A stretch of DNA of 54,505 nt from Acholeplasmataceae bacterium (GTDB lineage: Bacteria > Bacillota_I > Bacilli_A > ML615J-28 > CAG-313): NCBI GenBank assembly GCA_012838545.1, contig DUPC01000039.1, positions 1 through 54,505 on the forward strand. The letters run 5' to 3'. A model generated the notes under the pieces. The model saw nothing but the letters and a program-made list of their open reading frames with translations. It had not been told where the DNA came from and searched no databases. Positions 34,752 through 43,977 of the stretch are shown piece by piece (position 1 is the stretch's first letter; every line of letters starts with the position of its first letter). The position numbers and the translations under genes were made by a program.

Positions 34752-35742
34752 ATTTTTGTTTCGCAAGCGGTTTTAGGATGGAAGCAATGCTTCTTGGCAC
34801 CAACTCCAAAGCTTCTTCAATTTTGTTTTCCATGATTAGTTTCCGAACGGTTGTGGCGCTAATCGGTTTTCCGTTTTTTTCGAACCTCGGCATGATGGTT
34901 AATTGGTCTGGCAATACTTCTTTTAAAGCATTGTTATAATCTACCATCACGGAATCGGTTTCGGTTCCCAAATACCGGTGGCTGATGTTCAAGTGTTTCA
35001 TAAAATAGTTTTTAAAAAGCAAAGCGTCCAACATCGTATATTCTTTGTTTCTTTCTTCTTTGGTTTTTAAAAAATAGGTTGGGAAAGTAAGAGCGGATAC
35101 CATATATTTCGTTGATGGTAAAACAATGACATTTCCCAAATGCGATACCGCCAAATAAACCATGGAAAAGCGTTCCGGGAATGTAAAGAGCGAATAATCT
35201 TCTTCTACAACAAAGAGAATAAAATAATCATGGTTTTTAGCCGAACTTTCAATCAACTGCAAGTGGCCAAGCGTAATCGGATTGCAATTGACAACCATGC
35301 AGCCGATGTTGTAATCCTTAGGGTTAATCCCCAGTTTATACTTGATTTGCACTTTCATCTTTTCAATTTCGTCTTCAATTGAAGGATGTCCTCCTTCCAA
35401 AATCGCCACATTGGCAGTGGAAACCAGGAGTCGAAAGTTCATGTTTTCAAACAATTTAATGTTTTTTCTTGGGGTAAAAACGCGATAGTGATAGATGTGA
35501 TTGCTTGATAAGGAATTTATCATTTCGGTGACAAGTTTTGAGGCATAGTTTTCGCTTTGAAATCTTTCATCCACCGCAAGGCATTTCAAAATATTTTGTT
35601 CACGCGATATGGTTGCCACAATCTCATCGTTTTCTTCGATATATAATGTTTCGGTTAAATTGGGTTCTAAAGTTAACCCGTGCTCAGCAAGCAATGCTTT
35701 GATTTTGGAAAATTCACTTTGGTCGATGGCTTGTTTAATCAA
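34738..35742 (-). CDS. citC: Citrate/citramalate lyase acetate ligase
   Basis: 334 residues. An N-terminal GNAT-like region (about 1-125, with FQSENYASKLVTEMI) precedes a nucleotidyltransferase-type domain with GCMVVNCNPITLGHLQLIE (HxGH-like). That is the layout of CitC, which uses ATP and acetate to acetylate the thiol of the lyase carrier, switching the enzyme on. The start is a TTG at 35742 with GAAGGTG six bases upstream; no ATG gives a full N-terminus. It follows citF and overlaps the CitX-CitG gene. Given the pathway here it probably activates citramalate lyase. Confidence 0.9.
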   Translation of the reverse strand: MIKQAIDQSEFSKIKALLAEHGLTLEPNLTETLYIEENDEIVATISREQNILKCLAVDERFQSENYASKLVTEMINSLSSNHIYHYRVFTPRKNIKLFENMNFRLLVSTANVAILEGGHPSIEDEIEKMKVQIKYKLGINPKDYNIGCMVVNCNPITLGHLQLIESSAKNHDYFILFVVEEDYSLFTFPERFSMVYLAVSHLGNVIVLPSTKYMVSALTFPTYFLKTKEERNKEYTMLDALLFKNYFMKHLNISHRYLGTETDSVMVDYNNALKEVLPDQLTIMPRFEKNGKPISATTVRKLIMENKIEEALELVPRSIASILKPLAKQKYEAN

Positions 35743-35757
35743 ACTGTCACCTTCTTT

Positions 35758-37269
35758 TTATTTGTATTGATAAAGCAAATCGATAATCGCTCCATCGCGA
35801 TAGCGTACCAAACCAATCACTTTATTCTTTAGTTCAATGCGATTCGGTTCCCCCGTGATTTTGTGACTTGTTTCCAACAATTTTTCAATCGGAACAATCT
35901 TGAGTTTAGAATTAGTTAATTTTTGTAGCAAATCGGTTCTTTTGGGGTTGATGGCAATGCCACGTTCCGTAACCAAAATATCGACGTCTTCTCCCGGAGT
36001 GGTGATTATCGTAACTTTATCTTTAATGATTGGAAGACGTGATTTGATAAGAGATGATGTAATAATAGTGACTTTTGCGCCGAAGGCGGTGTCAGAATGG
36101 CCGCCGCTTCCCCCAATTATCAAACCTTTAGAATCGGTTGTGACATTGACGTTAAAGTTTGTATCGATTTCAGTTGCACCCAAAATGACAAAATCCAATT
36201 TGTCAACGATGACTTTTGGGTCAAAAGGATTTGCATAAACCGAAGCGGACATTGGAATATGGGAAGGGTTGGTTTTGATGGATTTGACTGCTTGTAAATC
36301 AAAGCATTGAACATCGTATAATTTTTCAAACAATCCTTCCTTCAACATATCGACGATGTAACCGGTAATACCTCCGGAAGCAAAGGAACCTTTGATTTGT
36401 TTTTCCTGCATTTTTTCTTTGACATATTGTGCTACAGCTAAACTTGTTCCTCCCGCACCGGTTTGCATCGATAAACCCTCTTTGATGAATCCCAGTTCAT
36501 CTAAAAGTTTAACGGTATTACGGGCGATTTTTAAACCTATCGGATCTTTGGTAATCTTGGTGGTTCCGGAAACAATCCCTTTGGGGTCGCCGATTTTATC
36601 GAGTTTCACGACATAGTCGACATATTCATTAGGGAAGTCTACTCTTTTCAAAGAATCAATTACATAATCGGTTACCAATACTACCTTTTTAGCATATTTC
36701 AAATCGCTTATCGCATAACCCAAAGAACCACAGGCGCTTGGTCCTTCGATTCCGTTACCGTTACCCAAATGGTCTACTGCCGGAGTGGAAAGGATGGCAA
36801 CATCGATTTTTAAATCCCCACTTTCAATGGCACGGGCTCTGCCACCATGGGTATCCATGATTAACAGTCCTTGCATTTTGCCTTGACCGATGGTTTCGGC
36901 TACCGGACCGTTTAAATAATTTGTGGTTATATTGGTAACATTGCTGTTCTCAATCAATTCGGATAACCCTTGGTTATTGGGAAAGATCGCACTTGGCGCT
37001 AGATGTATATTTTTTAAGTTTCTTCGTTTTATTTCTTCCATCACCATGTTAAAGACATAATCGCCGTTACGCAAGTGATGGTGGAACGATAAAGTCATTC
37101 CGTCGGTAATTTTTAATTCATCAAATAGCGATGGAATACTGTGTAAGTAAACAACATTTTCCGACTTTTCCTTTTCGGGAATTAATGTTCTTTCCTTTTT
37201 TGTAAAAGCAGAACTGGAAGCAAAAGGGACAAAAGAAGCAGGCAAAAGCTCTGGATTGAATCTTGACAT
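35758..37269 (-). CDS. citF: CitF-type lyase alpha subunit (CoA/acyl-carrier transferase), probable citramalate lyase
   Basis: 503 residues, normal for CitF. Exchanges the acetyl on the carrier arm for the incoming hydroxyacid. Visible family segments: SFHHHLRNGDYVFNMV near the N-terminus, VAILSTPAVDHLGNGNGIEG, GASG-type loop MQTGAGGTSLAVAQYV, and GGSGGHSDTAFGAKVTII towards the end. ATG 37269 is chosen, with AGGTG six bases upstream. With glutamate mutase and methylaspartase in the same run, the expected substrate is S-citramalate, giving acetyl carrier exchange and then pyruvate. Confidence 0.92.
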   Translation of the reverse strand: MSRFNPELLPASFVPFASSSAFTKKERTLIPEKEKSENVVYLHSIPSLFDELKITDGMTLSFHHHLRNGDYVFNMVMEEIKRRNLKNIHLAPSAIFPNNQGLSELIENSNVTNITTNYLNGPVAETIGQGKMQGLLIMDTHGGRARAIESGDLKIDVAILSTPAVDHLGNGNGIEGPSACGSLGYAISDLKYAKKVVLVTDYVIDSLKRVDFPNEYVDYVVKLDKIGDPKGIVSGTTKITKDPIGLKIARNTVKLLDELGFIKEGLSMQTGAGGTSLAVAQYVKEKMQEKQIKGSFASGGITGYIVDMLKEGLFEKLYDVQCFDLQAVKSIKTNPSHIPMSASVYANPFDPKVIVDKLDFVILGATEIDTNFNVNVTTDSKGLIIGGSGGHSDTAFGAKVTIITSSLIKSRLPIIKDKVTIITTPGEDVDILVTERGIAINPKRTDLLQKLTNSKLKIVPIEKLLETSHKITGEPNRIELKNKVIGLVRYRDGAIIDLLYQYK

Positions 37270-37278
37270 CTTTATCAC

Positions 37279-38136
37279 CTAATCCAAACGGTATTTTTGG
37301 GCCATTTTGATAATCTTTTGAGCACGTTCGATAATTGGTTTATCAACCATTTTGCCATCGAGACTGAAGACGCCTAAGTTTTTCGCTTGTGCTTCTTCAG
37401 TTGCTTTTAAAATGCGTTTAGCCCATATGATTTGTTTTTCGCTTGGCGAAAATACTTGGTTGATAATATCGATTTGGTTAGGGTGGATTGCGGCTTTGGC
37501 ATTTAACCCTAATTCCTTGGCTTTTAAAGCATCTTCTTTTAAACCCTCGTTATCGGAAGTATCGGTAAAAGGTGTATCGATGGCATCGATTTTTAAGGCT
37601 TTGCAAGTATAGGCTAGTTTTGCTCTTGGATACCAAATTTCCGTACCCTTTTTGGTTCTTTCTACCTCCATGTCAACCGAAAGGTCTTCTGCGCCTAAAA
37701 GAATTCCGTTAATCCTCGGCATCTTGGCAATTTCACCCATTTGAAGAACGCCCGTGGCGGTTTCTATGATGGGAATAATGCCGATTTTTTTATTCATCTT
37801 TTTATCATTTTCAATGATTGTCAAGACTTGGTCAATCAAGAAACAAGATGCGGGACTGGCTTTTGGCAACATTATGGCATCAATCTTTTCGGAAACCACT
37901 TGTTCTAAATCATCTTCGTAGTATGGGGTATCCGGCGCATTGATGCGAATAACTATCTCCATCGGAACTTCGGTTAAACTTTCCAAATAGCAATGAACGA
38001 GGTTCCTGGCATTGTCTTTTTCGTTTACATGCACCGCATCCTCCAAATCGATAATTACCGCGTCGCTTTCGAAACAATCAGCATTTTGAAGCATGGCGGG
38101 ATTATTTCCCGGTATAAACAACAAACTTCTTCTCAT
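37279..38136 (-). CDS. citE: CitE-type lyase beta subunit, probable citramalyl-carrier lyase
   Basis: 285 residues. RRSLLFIPGNNPAMLQNA at the start, VIIDLEDAVH (Mg-binding acidic residues), RINAPDT, IMLPKA, PIIETATGVLQMGEIA and AAIHPNQ are all conserved in CitE/HpcH aldolase-like lyases. It cleaves the acyl-carrier intermediate to pyruvate (from citramalate) or oxaloacetate (from citrate) and the acetyl carrier. It overlaps citD by four bases and lies next to citF. Citramalate is preferred on pathway context. Confidence 0.93.
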   Translation of the reverse strand: MRRSLLFIPGNNPAMLQNADCFESDAVIIDLEDAVHVNEKDNARNLVHCYLESLTEVPMEIVIRINAPDTPYYEDDLEQVVSEKIDAIMLPKASPASCFLIDQVLTIIENDKKMNKKIGIIPIIETATGVLQMGEIAKMPRINGILLGAEDLSVDMEVERTKKGTEIWYPRAKLAYTCKALKIDAIDTPFTDTSDNEGLKEDALKAKELGLNAKAAIHPNQIDIINQVFSPSEKQIIWAKRILKATEEAQAKNLGVFSLDGKMVDKPIIERAQKIIKMAQKYRLD

Positions 38137-38390
38137 AGGCTTTTCTCCATTCTTTGGATAGCGGTAATTAACCGCGCTTTGATGGTATAATCGAGGGCGC
38201 CCTTATCCTCGCAAATGACTTTTATTTTACTAATGTTTAACTCTTTTAAAGTATCTTCAATTGTTTTCACAATTGAATCATGAAAGAATTCATCGACAAT
38301 GCTTTTAACTTTGATAATTAACGAATCACTTTCTTTGACCGTAATCATCGTGTCGTTCGATTCAAGTGTTCCGGCTATTCCAATTTTCAT
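38133..38390 (-). CDS. citD: CitD-type lyase acyl carrier subunit
   Basis: 85 residues. AGTLESNDTMIT near the N-terminus holds the Ser (S10) that carries the dephospho-CoA-derived arm in CitD proteins; DKGALDYTIKARLITAIQR is the conserved C-terminal part. It is the gamma subunit of citrate or citramalate lyase. ATG follows AAAGGAGG and overlaps citE by four bases at the other end. Confidence 0.92.
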   Translation of the reverse strand: MKIGIAGTLESNDTMITVKESDSLIIKVKSIVDEFFHDSIVKTIEDTLKELNISKIKVICEDKGALDYTIKARLITAIQRMEKSL

Positions 38391-38414
38391 ACCGAAACCT
38401 CCTTTATTCGTTAT

Positions 38415-39659
38415 TTATTTTCTGCTATTGGCAAGCGCAATAACACGATTCATAGCATTTTTAACAATCATGAAACCTTCATCAACACCCATTCCGGGTT
38501 TTGCCAAACATTGTGTGGCTTGGCAAGCAATGGCAATATTGGTTGTAACTTCGCTGGAGATATTAGTTTCGTTGCATGTGCCGCCGCAGTAACTGCCGAC
38601 GCCCATTTGATTGCAATATATAATTGCTTCCGCTACATTATTTACCCCGCCTAAATCAGGGGTTTTGATTTGCAACATATGTCCGGCACCGTTTTCCGCA
38701 AAATACTTAATATCTTCCAAAGTATTACACCATTCATCGGCTACAATTTCCAAAGTGCTGTTAAAAGCATTTAGTTTTAAGGTTAAGGCTTGTAAATATT
38801 TCATGGTTCCTTCGCGGTCTCCGGTGTCAACCGGACCTTCGATGCGCAATTTAAACGGTTTTGCAACCTGTTCCAATTCCCTCAAATAGTTAACCATTTT
38901 TTCGACATCATTACCAAAAGCAATGCCGATTGTTCCATATACATCAATATGAAGGATTGGATTATAGGTTTCGTTCTTGCGATGAGTAAGGATTCGGTTT
39001 CTTAACCACTCAACGTATTCAAGCAACAATTCGCCGTTTTGGCCTAGTTTGGTTTCGACATTGTTAATCAAGGCATGAGGAAGCACATCGGCTTCTTTGA
39101 TAATCATCTTATCCGCATTTATATATCTGTCATCCCCGCTTTGGGTAAAGACAGGAATCGGTTTATATTCTTTTTCGGTTATCCCGTATTCTTTTCGGAT
39201 AACTTCGGCCATCGTTAAATGATGGTAATTTGCACAAGCATTTAGGAATGCTTGGGTTAAACCGTAACGTATCGCTGTGTGGAGACGTTTTCCGTCAATC
39301 GTTAAAGCATCGTATTTTTCGGCTAAGGTTCTGAAACTATCGATTTCTTCTCCGATTAACATCGGCACGATTTTTTGTTCGATAAACGGTATGAATTCAT
39401 CCGCTAAGAAGAGCGGGTCTCTTCCACCAGCTCCCGAGTATTGGACAGCTGCGCAATCTCCGATACCGGTTACGTCGTTTTCCAAAACAATTTGCACAGA
39501 AATGGCTTCTCCAGTTTGGCGGATGCTTTTAAACCCCGGTGTTTTGGGTTCGCCCTGATAGATAAAACCGTCGTTTTTGGCGCCTTTTTTTATGGCCAAT
39601 TGGTCATCAAAATAAAAGCCAGTATATGATTTCGATAATATGACGTTTTTTATTTTCAT
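38415..39659 (-). CDS. mal: Methylaspartate ammonia-lyase
   Basis: Removes ammonia from (2S,3S)-3-methylaspartate to give mesaconate, the second step of the methylaspartate route. 414 residues, against 413 in Clostridium tetanomorphum. It has the enolase-superfamily fold: HIDVYGTIGIAFGND supplies a metal Asp, EGPVD and DEWCNT the others, and the base Lys sits in MLQIKTPDLGG. VFTQSGDDRYIN and GGTCNETNIS are also typical. Start ATG with GGAAG upstream. It follows the glutamate mutase E gene by five bases. Confidence 0.97.
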   Translation of the reverse strand: MKIKNVILSKSYTGFYFDDQLAIKKGAKNDGFIYQGEPKTPGFKSIRQTGEAISVQIVLENDVTGIGDCAAVQYSGAGGRDPLFLADEFIPFIEQKIVPMLIGEEIDSFRTLAEKYDALTIDGKRLHTAIRYGLTQAFLNACANYHHLTMAEVIRKEYGITEKEYKPIPVFTQSGDDRYINADKMIIKEADVLPHALINNVETKLGQNGELLLEYVEWLRNRILTHRKNETYNPILHIDVYGTIGIAFGNDVEKMVNYLRELEQVAKPFKLRIEGPVDTGDREGTMKYLQALTLKLNAFNSTLEIVADEWCNTLEDIKYFAENGAGHMLQIKTPDLGGVNNVAEAIIYCNQMGVGSYCGGTCNETNISSEVTTNIAIACQATQCLAKPGMGVDEGFMIVKNAMNRVIALANSRK

Positions 39660-39664
39660 ATATA

Positions 39665-41146
39665 TTACTTCCTTCTATTTGGATTATTTTTGTTATTGTT
39701 AGGCCGTCCGATGAGATGACCGTTGCTGACGGCATATACGTCGTCAATCGTTAACTGGAATGATATTGGACGATTTTCATAAGCGGCACGCTCAGCAATC
39801 TTTTTCCAATGGAATTCTTTGATGTCTTCGGTGAAGCCGAGATTTCCGAATTCCAATATTCTAATATTTCCTTCATTGTCGCGAGCAGGCAACACCAACC
39901 CCGCATTGTATTTGCTTGGGGCAAACGGCACATCAATTAAGCCTTGGGCGAATGCTTTGACGACACCTTGGGCCAAGTCGCCTTCGCCGGCTTTTAAGAT
40001 GCAATCCATTAAGCAATCAACTTCTTTTTTGATTTGAGCGATTTCGGCCAAAAGTTTTGGACTCTCAGGCATTTCTTGGTCCTGCAATAATGTTACAACA
40101 AATTTGGAAGCTTTGATACCCATAGCGTTCGCTTCTTTGGTTGGGACGCCAATTGATTCGTGAGGGGTTTTGGTGATCATTTTGGTTGCTTTCGAAAGGG
40201 CGGCAACCGTGGAACTTAATGAAATTAACCCCATTGCTTCCGCTTCATCCTGAGGGAATCCGCCCATCCACTGGTGGAATACGGTGGTCACAACGCAATC
40301 GTTATAACCGAACTTGTGCAAGTATTCTTCGGTTTGTTCTTGCAAGGCTCTTACAGCCGCAACATCTTGTACAACATTTCCGCCCATACCGTAACCCACG
40401 GTAATGTTTTTTACGCCTTGTTCAGCCGCAAGCAATGCTTCGATAATACCAACTGTATTAGAAATCGATGGCGGTACAAGCGTTCCGGTTAACGGTCCAA
40501 ACGGTTCGCGGTTGATGGAAACACCGTGTTCTTCATAGTAACCGACCAAACGGTCGCAATATTGCCAGTATTTGATTGTCGCTTCAATCGAAACATCCTT
40601 GGCATAAGGAATATTGTAAGAAATCGCTCCGCCTTCATTGGAGGTCCAACCCGCTGCATGAATTATTTCTGCAAGCAACCGGGCATCCGGGGTACCATGA
40701 CGGGCTTGGATTGGAACATTAACAGCCTCTTGAACTTGTTTGCATTTCTCTACACCGTGGTTTACCGCCGGAAAGCCGTTGAGCAATGCGCGTCCCAATT
40801 CTTCGCTTTCTTTGATGCCGCGTTCTGCTTCATTGTAACGGTTTTGTCTAGTGTAACTGTCAATGGTTGATGGAACAAAATCCGCTCCACTTGCTTCTAA
40901 ATATTGCAACAATTCGATATGCGAACTTAAGACCGGTACACCAGCCCGCGGTTGAACAAGGGTGCGCCCTTGTTTTTTGGCCTCAGCAAGCTTTAAAGCA
41001 AAATTCTTATGAGCGGGAATGGTTTTTAAATATTTCACTGCTTCAAGTAAATTTAGTTGAGGATCTTGGCCGGTTTTGTAACTGGCAAGCACCTCCTTAC
41101 GTTCCGCAAAAAACGCATCGATTGATAATTTTTCATTTTTAGCCAT
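39665..41146 (-). CDS. glmE: Glutamate mutase epsilon subunit
   Basis: 493 residues (C. tetanomorphum MutE has about 485). The TIM-barrel subunit carries the radical rearrangement of L-glutamate to 3-methylaspartate with coenzyme B12. Conserved segments include [69 protein letters not shown] and [14 protein letters not shown] (glutamate-contact regions). Start ATG 41146 with AAGGA upstream. Located between glmL and mal as expected for this pathway. Confidence 0.97.
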   Translation of the reverse strand: MAKNEKLSIDAFFAERKEVLASYKTGQDPQLNLLEAVKYLKTIPAHKNFALKLAEAKKQGRTLVQPRAGVPVLSSHIELLQYLEASGADFVPSTIDSYTRQNRYNEAERGIKESEELGRALLNGFPAVNHGVEKCKQVQEAVNVPIQARHGTPDARLLAEIIHAAGWTSNEGGAISYNIPYAKDVSIEATIKYWQYCDRLVGYYEEHGVSINREPFGPLTGTLVPPSISNTVGIIEALLAAEQGVKNITVGYGMGGNVVQDVAAVRALQEQTEEYLHKFGYNDCVVTTVFHQWMGGFPQDEAEAMGLISLSSTVAALSKATKMITKTPHESIGVPTKEANAMGIKASKFVVTLLQDQEMPESPKLLAEIAQIKKEVDCLMDCILKAGEGDLAQGVVKAFAQGLIDVPFAPSKYNAGLVLPARDNEGNIRILEFGNLGFTEDIKEFHWKKIAERAAYENRPISFQLTIDDVYAVSNGHLIGRPNNNKNNPNRRK

Positions 41147-41162
41147 ATATATCAAAGTCCTT

Positions 41163-42548
41163 CTAAATCTTTCTCATTCTTTTTTTCATGATTTGCAAGG
41201 CAAGAAGCGGATCTTCTTGTGCCAATAGTCCCATTGAGGCAAGGATATAATCCTGGTCGATTAAATACTCCGGATGCAAGGGACGAAGTTCCATCCGATT
41301 GAGTTCATGATTCGTCATTTTGGTTAAAATATAACCAGGGTCAGCGGAGTTGATAACAACTGCCCCGGTACCGATGATATAAGTAATATCGCTTAAGTCT
41401 TTTCCGGTTTGATAATACATCATACCGAGCGGTGTATATACTTCTTCCATTTTTCCGCAATGCCGCTGCATCGCCTTGTCCGCGCAAACCCCAGCTAAAA
41501 CTTTTTCGATTATTTCTTCGGTTTCGGTTTTCGGCAAATCCTCTACATGTTCGTGGTGGTACTCGCATTCTTTGGCGATGTCGATAGCAAAAGTCTTGTT
41601 GATTCGTTCTTGTTCTTCTTTGCTTAAGACGCTTAAGATGCCCAATGCGGAATAACGCATACCCAGATCGCCTTCAACGGTGCGTTTGGCAAACGGTTCT
41701 TCAAGACCTTTAACGATTACATTGCTTTTTGAAGTGTTGGGATTGGAAATCGAATAAACATCGGTAGTAGCTCCGCCAATATCGAGTACTACGATTTCGC
41801 CTAAACCGGGTTCATCTAAATAACCTTTGGCTAAAAGTTGGGATGCCTGAAGCACCGCATCCGGCGTCGGTTGAACTACTTTGTCAATTTCGGTTTCGAT
41901 TTTCTTTATGCCTTTGGCAAGAATTATCCGTTTTAAGAATATTTCTTTAATCTTTTCTTTGGCGCTGTTAATGTTTAATACATTGAGCCTAGGCATAACA
42001 TTTTCGCAAATGTAACCTTCAATTTGATATTTTTGAAAGATTTCTTCGATTTGGTCTTGGCAACTTTTGTTCCCTGCGTAAATCACGGGAATCTTAACGC
42101 CGATTTCGCCTAAAACTTTGGCGTTGTGAAGCACGCAGTCAGAGTTTCCGCCGTCGGTTCCCCCTGCCAAAAGTACAATATCAATTTTTTTGTCAATAAT
42201 CGCTTGTAGTTCTTTCGGGGTGCAATAATGAGAGAAAACCAAATCAACTTTGGCTCCGGCACCAAGGCAAACGCGTTTTGCGGCTTCGACGGTTAGTTCT
42301 TCAACGAGGCCGATAGCAGCCATCTTGAGACCTCCGGCAGCGGATGAACAAGCGATTTTTTTGTCAAACTCGATTGTTCTGCCTATTTTTTGATGAAGTT
42401 TTTCCAAAGCTTTTTTGTAACCTACCGTGATGTCGGTAGCAACCGTGGTGAAGGAGTTTGCGGTGGCGATGATATCGCCTTTTTCTTTATCGACTGCGGT
42501 TAATTTGGTATATGTTGACCCAAAGTCGATTAACAGATAATAGTGCAT
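41163..42548 (-). CDS. glmL: Glutamate mutase reactivase MutL/GlmL
   Basis: 461 residues. MutL proteins are ATPases of the actin-like fold that lie between the two subunits of glutamate mutase and are thought to repair the inactivated enzyme. Motifs: phosphate-1 [26 protein letters not shown], and [24 protein letters not shown] fits the adenosine part. Start ATG 42548 has AGGTG upstream and sits two bases from the end of glmS, so translation is coupled. Confidence 0.94.
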   Translation of the reverse strand: MHYYLLIDFGSTYTKLTAVDKEKGDIIATANSFTTVATDITVGYKKALEKLHQKIGRTIEFDKKIACSSAAGGLKMAAIGLVEELTVEAAKRVCLGAGAKVDLVFSHYCTPKELQAIIDKKIDIVLLAGGTDGGNSDCVLHNAKVLGEIGVKIPVIYAGNKSCQDQIEEIFQKYQIEGYICENVMPRLNVLNINSAKEKIKEIFLKRIILAKGIKKIETEIDKVVQPTPDAVLQASQLLAKGYLDEPGLGEIVVLDIGGATTDVYSISNPNTSKSNVIVKGLEEPFAKRTVEGDLGMRYSALGILSVLSKEEQERINKTFAIDIAKECEYHHEHVEDLPKTETEEIIEKVLAGVCADKAMQRHCGKMEEVYTPLGMMYYQTGKDLSDITYIIGTGAVVINSADPGYILTKMTNHELNRMELRPLHPEYLIDQDYILASMGLLAQEDPLLALQIMKKRMRKI

Positions 42549-42549
42549 A

Positions 42550-42954
42550 TTACTCACCTAAATCATGGGCGATGTCGTCTAATGCTTTATCAATTGGTGT
42601 TCCTGGTGGATATACGCGGTTAAAGCCCATCTTCAGGAATCTATGTTCGACTTCTTTGAAGTCTTGTTTTCCGACAACGATATTGCCCCCCACATACAAA
42701 ATAATATCGCCGATTCCGGCTTCGATGCATTTTTCCCGCATGCCTCTGCAATCAATTTCGCCGTGACCGTAAAGGGATGATACTAAAATCATGTCGGCAT
42801 TCGTTTCGATTGCAGCATTGATGAAATCTTCTTGTGAAGATAACACACCTACGTTTACAACATTGTATCCTGTGTTTTTTAAGGTGTATTCAATAATCTT
42901 GTTGCCCACCGCATGCACGTCGGCACCAATAACACCAATTACAATTGTTTTCAT
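42550..42954 (-). CDS. glmS: Glutamate mutase sigma (B12-binding) subunit
   Basis: 134 residues, the Rossmann-like cobalamin-binding subunit. [10 protein letters not shown] near the N-terminus is the DxHxxG motif, with H14 replacing the lower axial base of cobalamin. [13 protein letters not shown] and [13 protein letters not shown] complete the B12 pocket. First gene of the long minus-strand run. The upstream region has a good promoter, a cre-like site and repeated half-sites. Confidence 0.97.
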   Translation of the reverse strand: MKTIVIGVIGADVHAVGNKIIEYTLKNTGYNVVNVGVLSSQEDFINAAIETNADMILVSSLYGHGEIDCRGMREKCIEAGIGDIILYVGGNIVVGKQDFKEVEHRFLKMGFNRVYPPGTPIDKALDDIAHDLGE

Positions 42955-42975
42955 ACTATTCTCCTTTGCTAATTG

Positions 42976-42989
42976 TGAAAGCGTTTTAT
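42976..42989 (-). promoter_or_regulatory. Candidate cre (CcpA) site in the glmS leader
   Basis: TGAAAGCGTTTTAT on the plus strand reads ATAAAACGCTTTCA on the minus strand. It agrees with the CcpA palindrome (TGAAAACGCTTTCA) at 12 of 14 positions. It lies just downstream of the -10 element, where CcpA binding normally blocks transcription. It would link glutamate fermentation to sugar supply. Confidence 0.5.
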
Positions 42990-42995
42990 ATTAGC

Positions 42996-43024
42996 ATTAT
43001 ACTATAACGCCCCTTTTAATTCAA
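42996..43024 (-). promoter_or_regulatory. Promoter of the glm/mal/polyglutamate gene run
   Basis: On the minus strand TTGAAT (43019-43024), a 17-base spacer and TATAAT (42996-43001). This is a near-consensus sigma-A promoter; the start point would be about 35 bases before the glmS start codon. It is the only strong promoter seen ahead of the 28-gene run. Confidence 0.8.
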
Positions 43025-43032
43025 TACAGCAG

Positions 43033-43059
43033 TGTAAAGATTACGTTAATTTTCCGTAA
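43033..43059 (-). promoter_or_regulatory. Three direct half-sites upstream of the glmS promoter
   Basis: On the minus strand TTACGG, TTAACG and TTTACA are spaced 4 and 5 bases apart, about one helical turn each. They end nine bases before the -35 element. This is the layout used by OmpR/PhoP-family activators, whose PhoP-box half-sites also look like TTAACA. The regulator encoded at 16513 in the same run is the obvious candidate binder. Confidence 0.5.
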
Positions 43060-43264
43060 GTTTTTCTAACAATTATTGGAAATACACTCCGATATACAAT
43101 ATTATTTAGGAAATTTTCGCTTAACTGTTTTGTAAAAACACTCCATTTTTTGACGAACGAATTTTCAATCTTAAGAAAATTTTACATTTTTTAATTAACA
43201 AATATCTTGTATAAACCGCTCAATTATGTTAACATTATTGATAGTTATTAATAGGAGGATAAAT

Positions 43265-43909
43265 ATGAAAATCTTTATTGATACGGCGAACGTTGACGAG
43301 ATAAGACAAGCATGGGATTTGGGGATTATCGATGGCGTTACCACCAACCCAACATTGATTATGAAAAGCGGAAGAGACTTAGTCACCACCTTAAAAGAAA
43401 TCAGCGAAATAGTTGACGACTGCATCTCCGGTGAAGTTATTAGCATGGATGCAGAAGGGATGATTAGAGAAGCTCGCGAATTAATGAAAATCAGCAAAAA
43501 AATCGTTATTAAAGTTCCAATGACAAAAGAGGGCTTAAAAGCAACCAAACAACTGTCCAAAGAAGGCATTCGTACCAATGTAACGTTGATCTTTTCCGCC
43601 AACCAAGCACTCCTAGCCGCAAAAGCCGGTGCAACTTATGTTTCACCGTTCCTTGGCAGACTTGACGACATCAGTCAGGAAAGCCTCATTTTGATTGAGG
43701 ACATTAAACAAATTTTTACCAATTACGAAATTAAAACCGAAATTATCTGCGCCAGCATCCGTTCACCGCTACACGTATTAAACTGCGCCAAAATCGGTGC
43801 GGATATTGCCACTGTTCCTTATAAAACCCTCATGGAAATGTTCAACCATCCATTAACCGACATCGGGATTGAACGTTTCCTTCAAGATTACGCGAAATCC
43901 GTTAAGTAA
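43265..43909 (+). CDS. Transaldolase/fructose-6-phosphate aldolase family protein
   Basis: 214 residues, the short transaldolase-like (TalC/FSA) class. Motifs: [21 protein letters not shown], Schiff-base Lys K83 in [30 protein letters not shown] and [10 protein letters not shown]. Small members act as transaldolases in Bacillus or as fructose-6-phosphate or sedoheptulose aldolases; the sequence alone does not decide. ATG 43265 follows AGGAGG; an upstream start at 43226 lacks one. Divergent from glmS and convergent with gerKB. Confidence 0.9.
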   Translation: MKIFIDTANVDEIRQAWDLGIIDGVTTNPTLIMKSGRDLVTTLKEISEIVDDCISGEVISMDAEGMIREARELMKISKKIVIKVPMTKEGLKATKQLSKEGIRTNVTLIFSANQALLAAKAGATYVSPFLGRLDDISQESLILIEDIKQIFTNYEIKTEIICASIRSPLHVLNCAKIGADIATVPYKTLMEMFNHPLTDIGIERFLQDYAKSVK

Positions 43910-43926
43910 TTTACCCCCTTTAATTT

Positions 43927-43977
43927 AAAAAAGACACCTCATTACTTTAGCTTTTAAAGTAACCAAGGTGTCTTTTA
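43927..43977. terminator. Bidirectional terminator between the aldolase gene and gerKB
   Basis: AAAAGACACCT and AGGTGTCTTTT form an 11-bp outer stem, with ACTTT/AAAGT pairing inside. T-runs occur on both strands. It separates two convergent genes and should serve both. Confidence 0.88.

Larger units (their letters stand above)
42955..43264. other. 310-base divergent regulatory gap between glmS and the aldolase gene
   Basis: This AT-rich gap holds no gene. Its left half contains the glmS promoter, cre-like site and half-sites described separately. Its right half serves the plus-strand aldolase gene and has a ten-base palindrome ATGTTAACAT (43226-43235) and an AGGAGG, but no convincing -35/-10 pair for that gene. 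No riboswitch was recognised, and specifically no B12 box. Confidence 0.7.

Noticed and set aside
35758-38390. Citrate fermentation operon
   Set aside because: No citrate carrier, oxaloacetate decarboxylase or citrate sensor is present and the neighbours are methylaspartate-pathway genes.
43226-43235. Palindrome ATGTTAACAT upstream of the aldolase gene
   Set aside because: Ten bases of symmetric AT-rich sequence are expected by chance in such a gap; no second copy or promoter overlap was seen.
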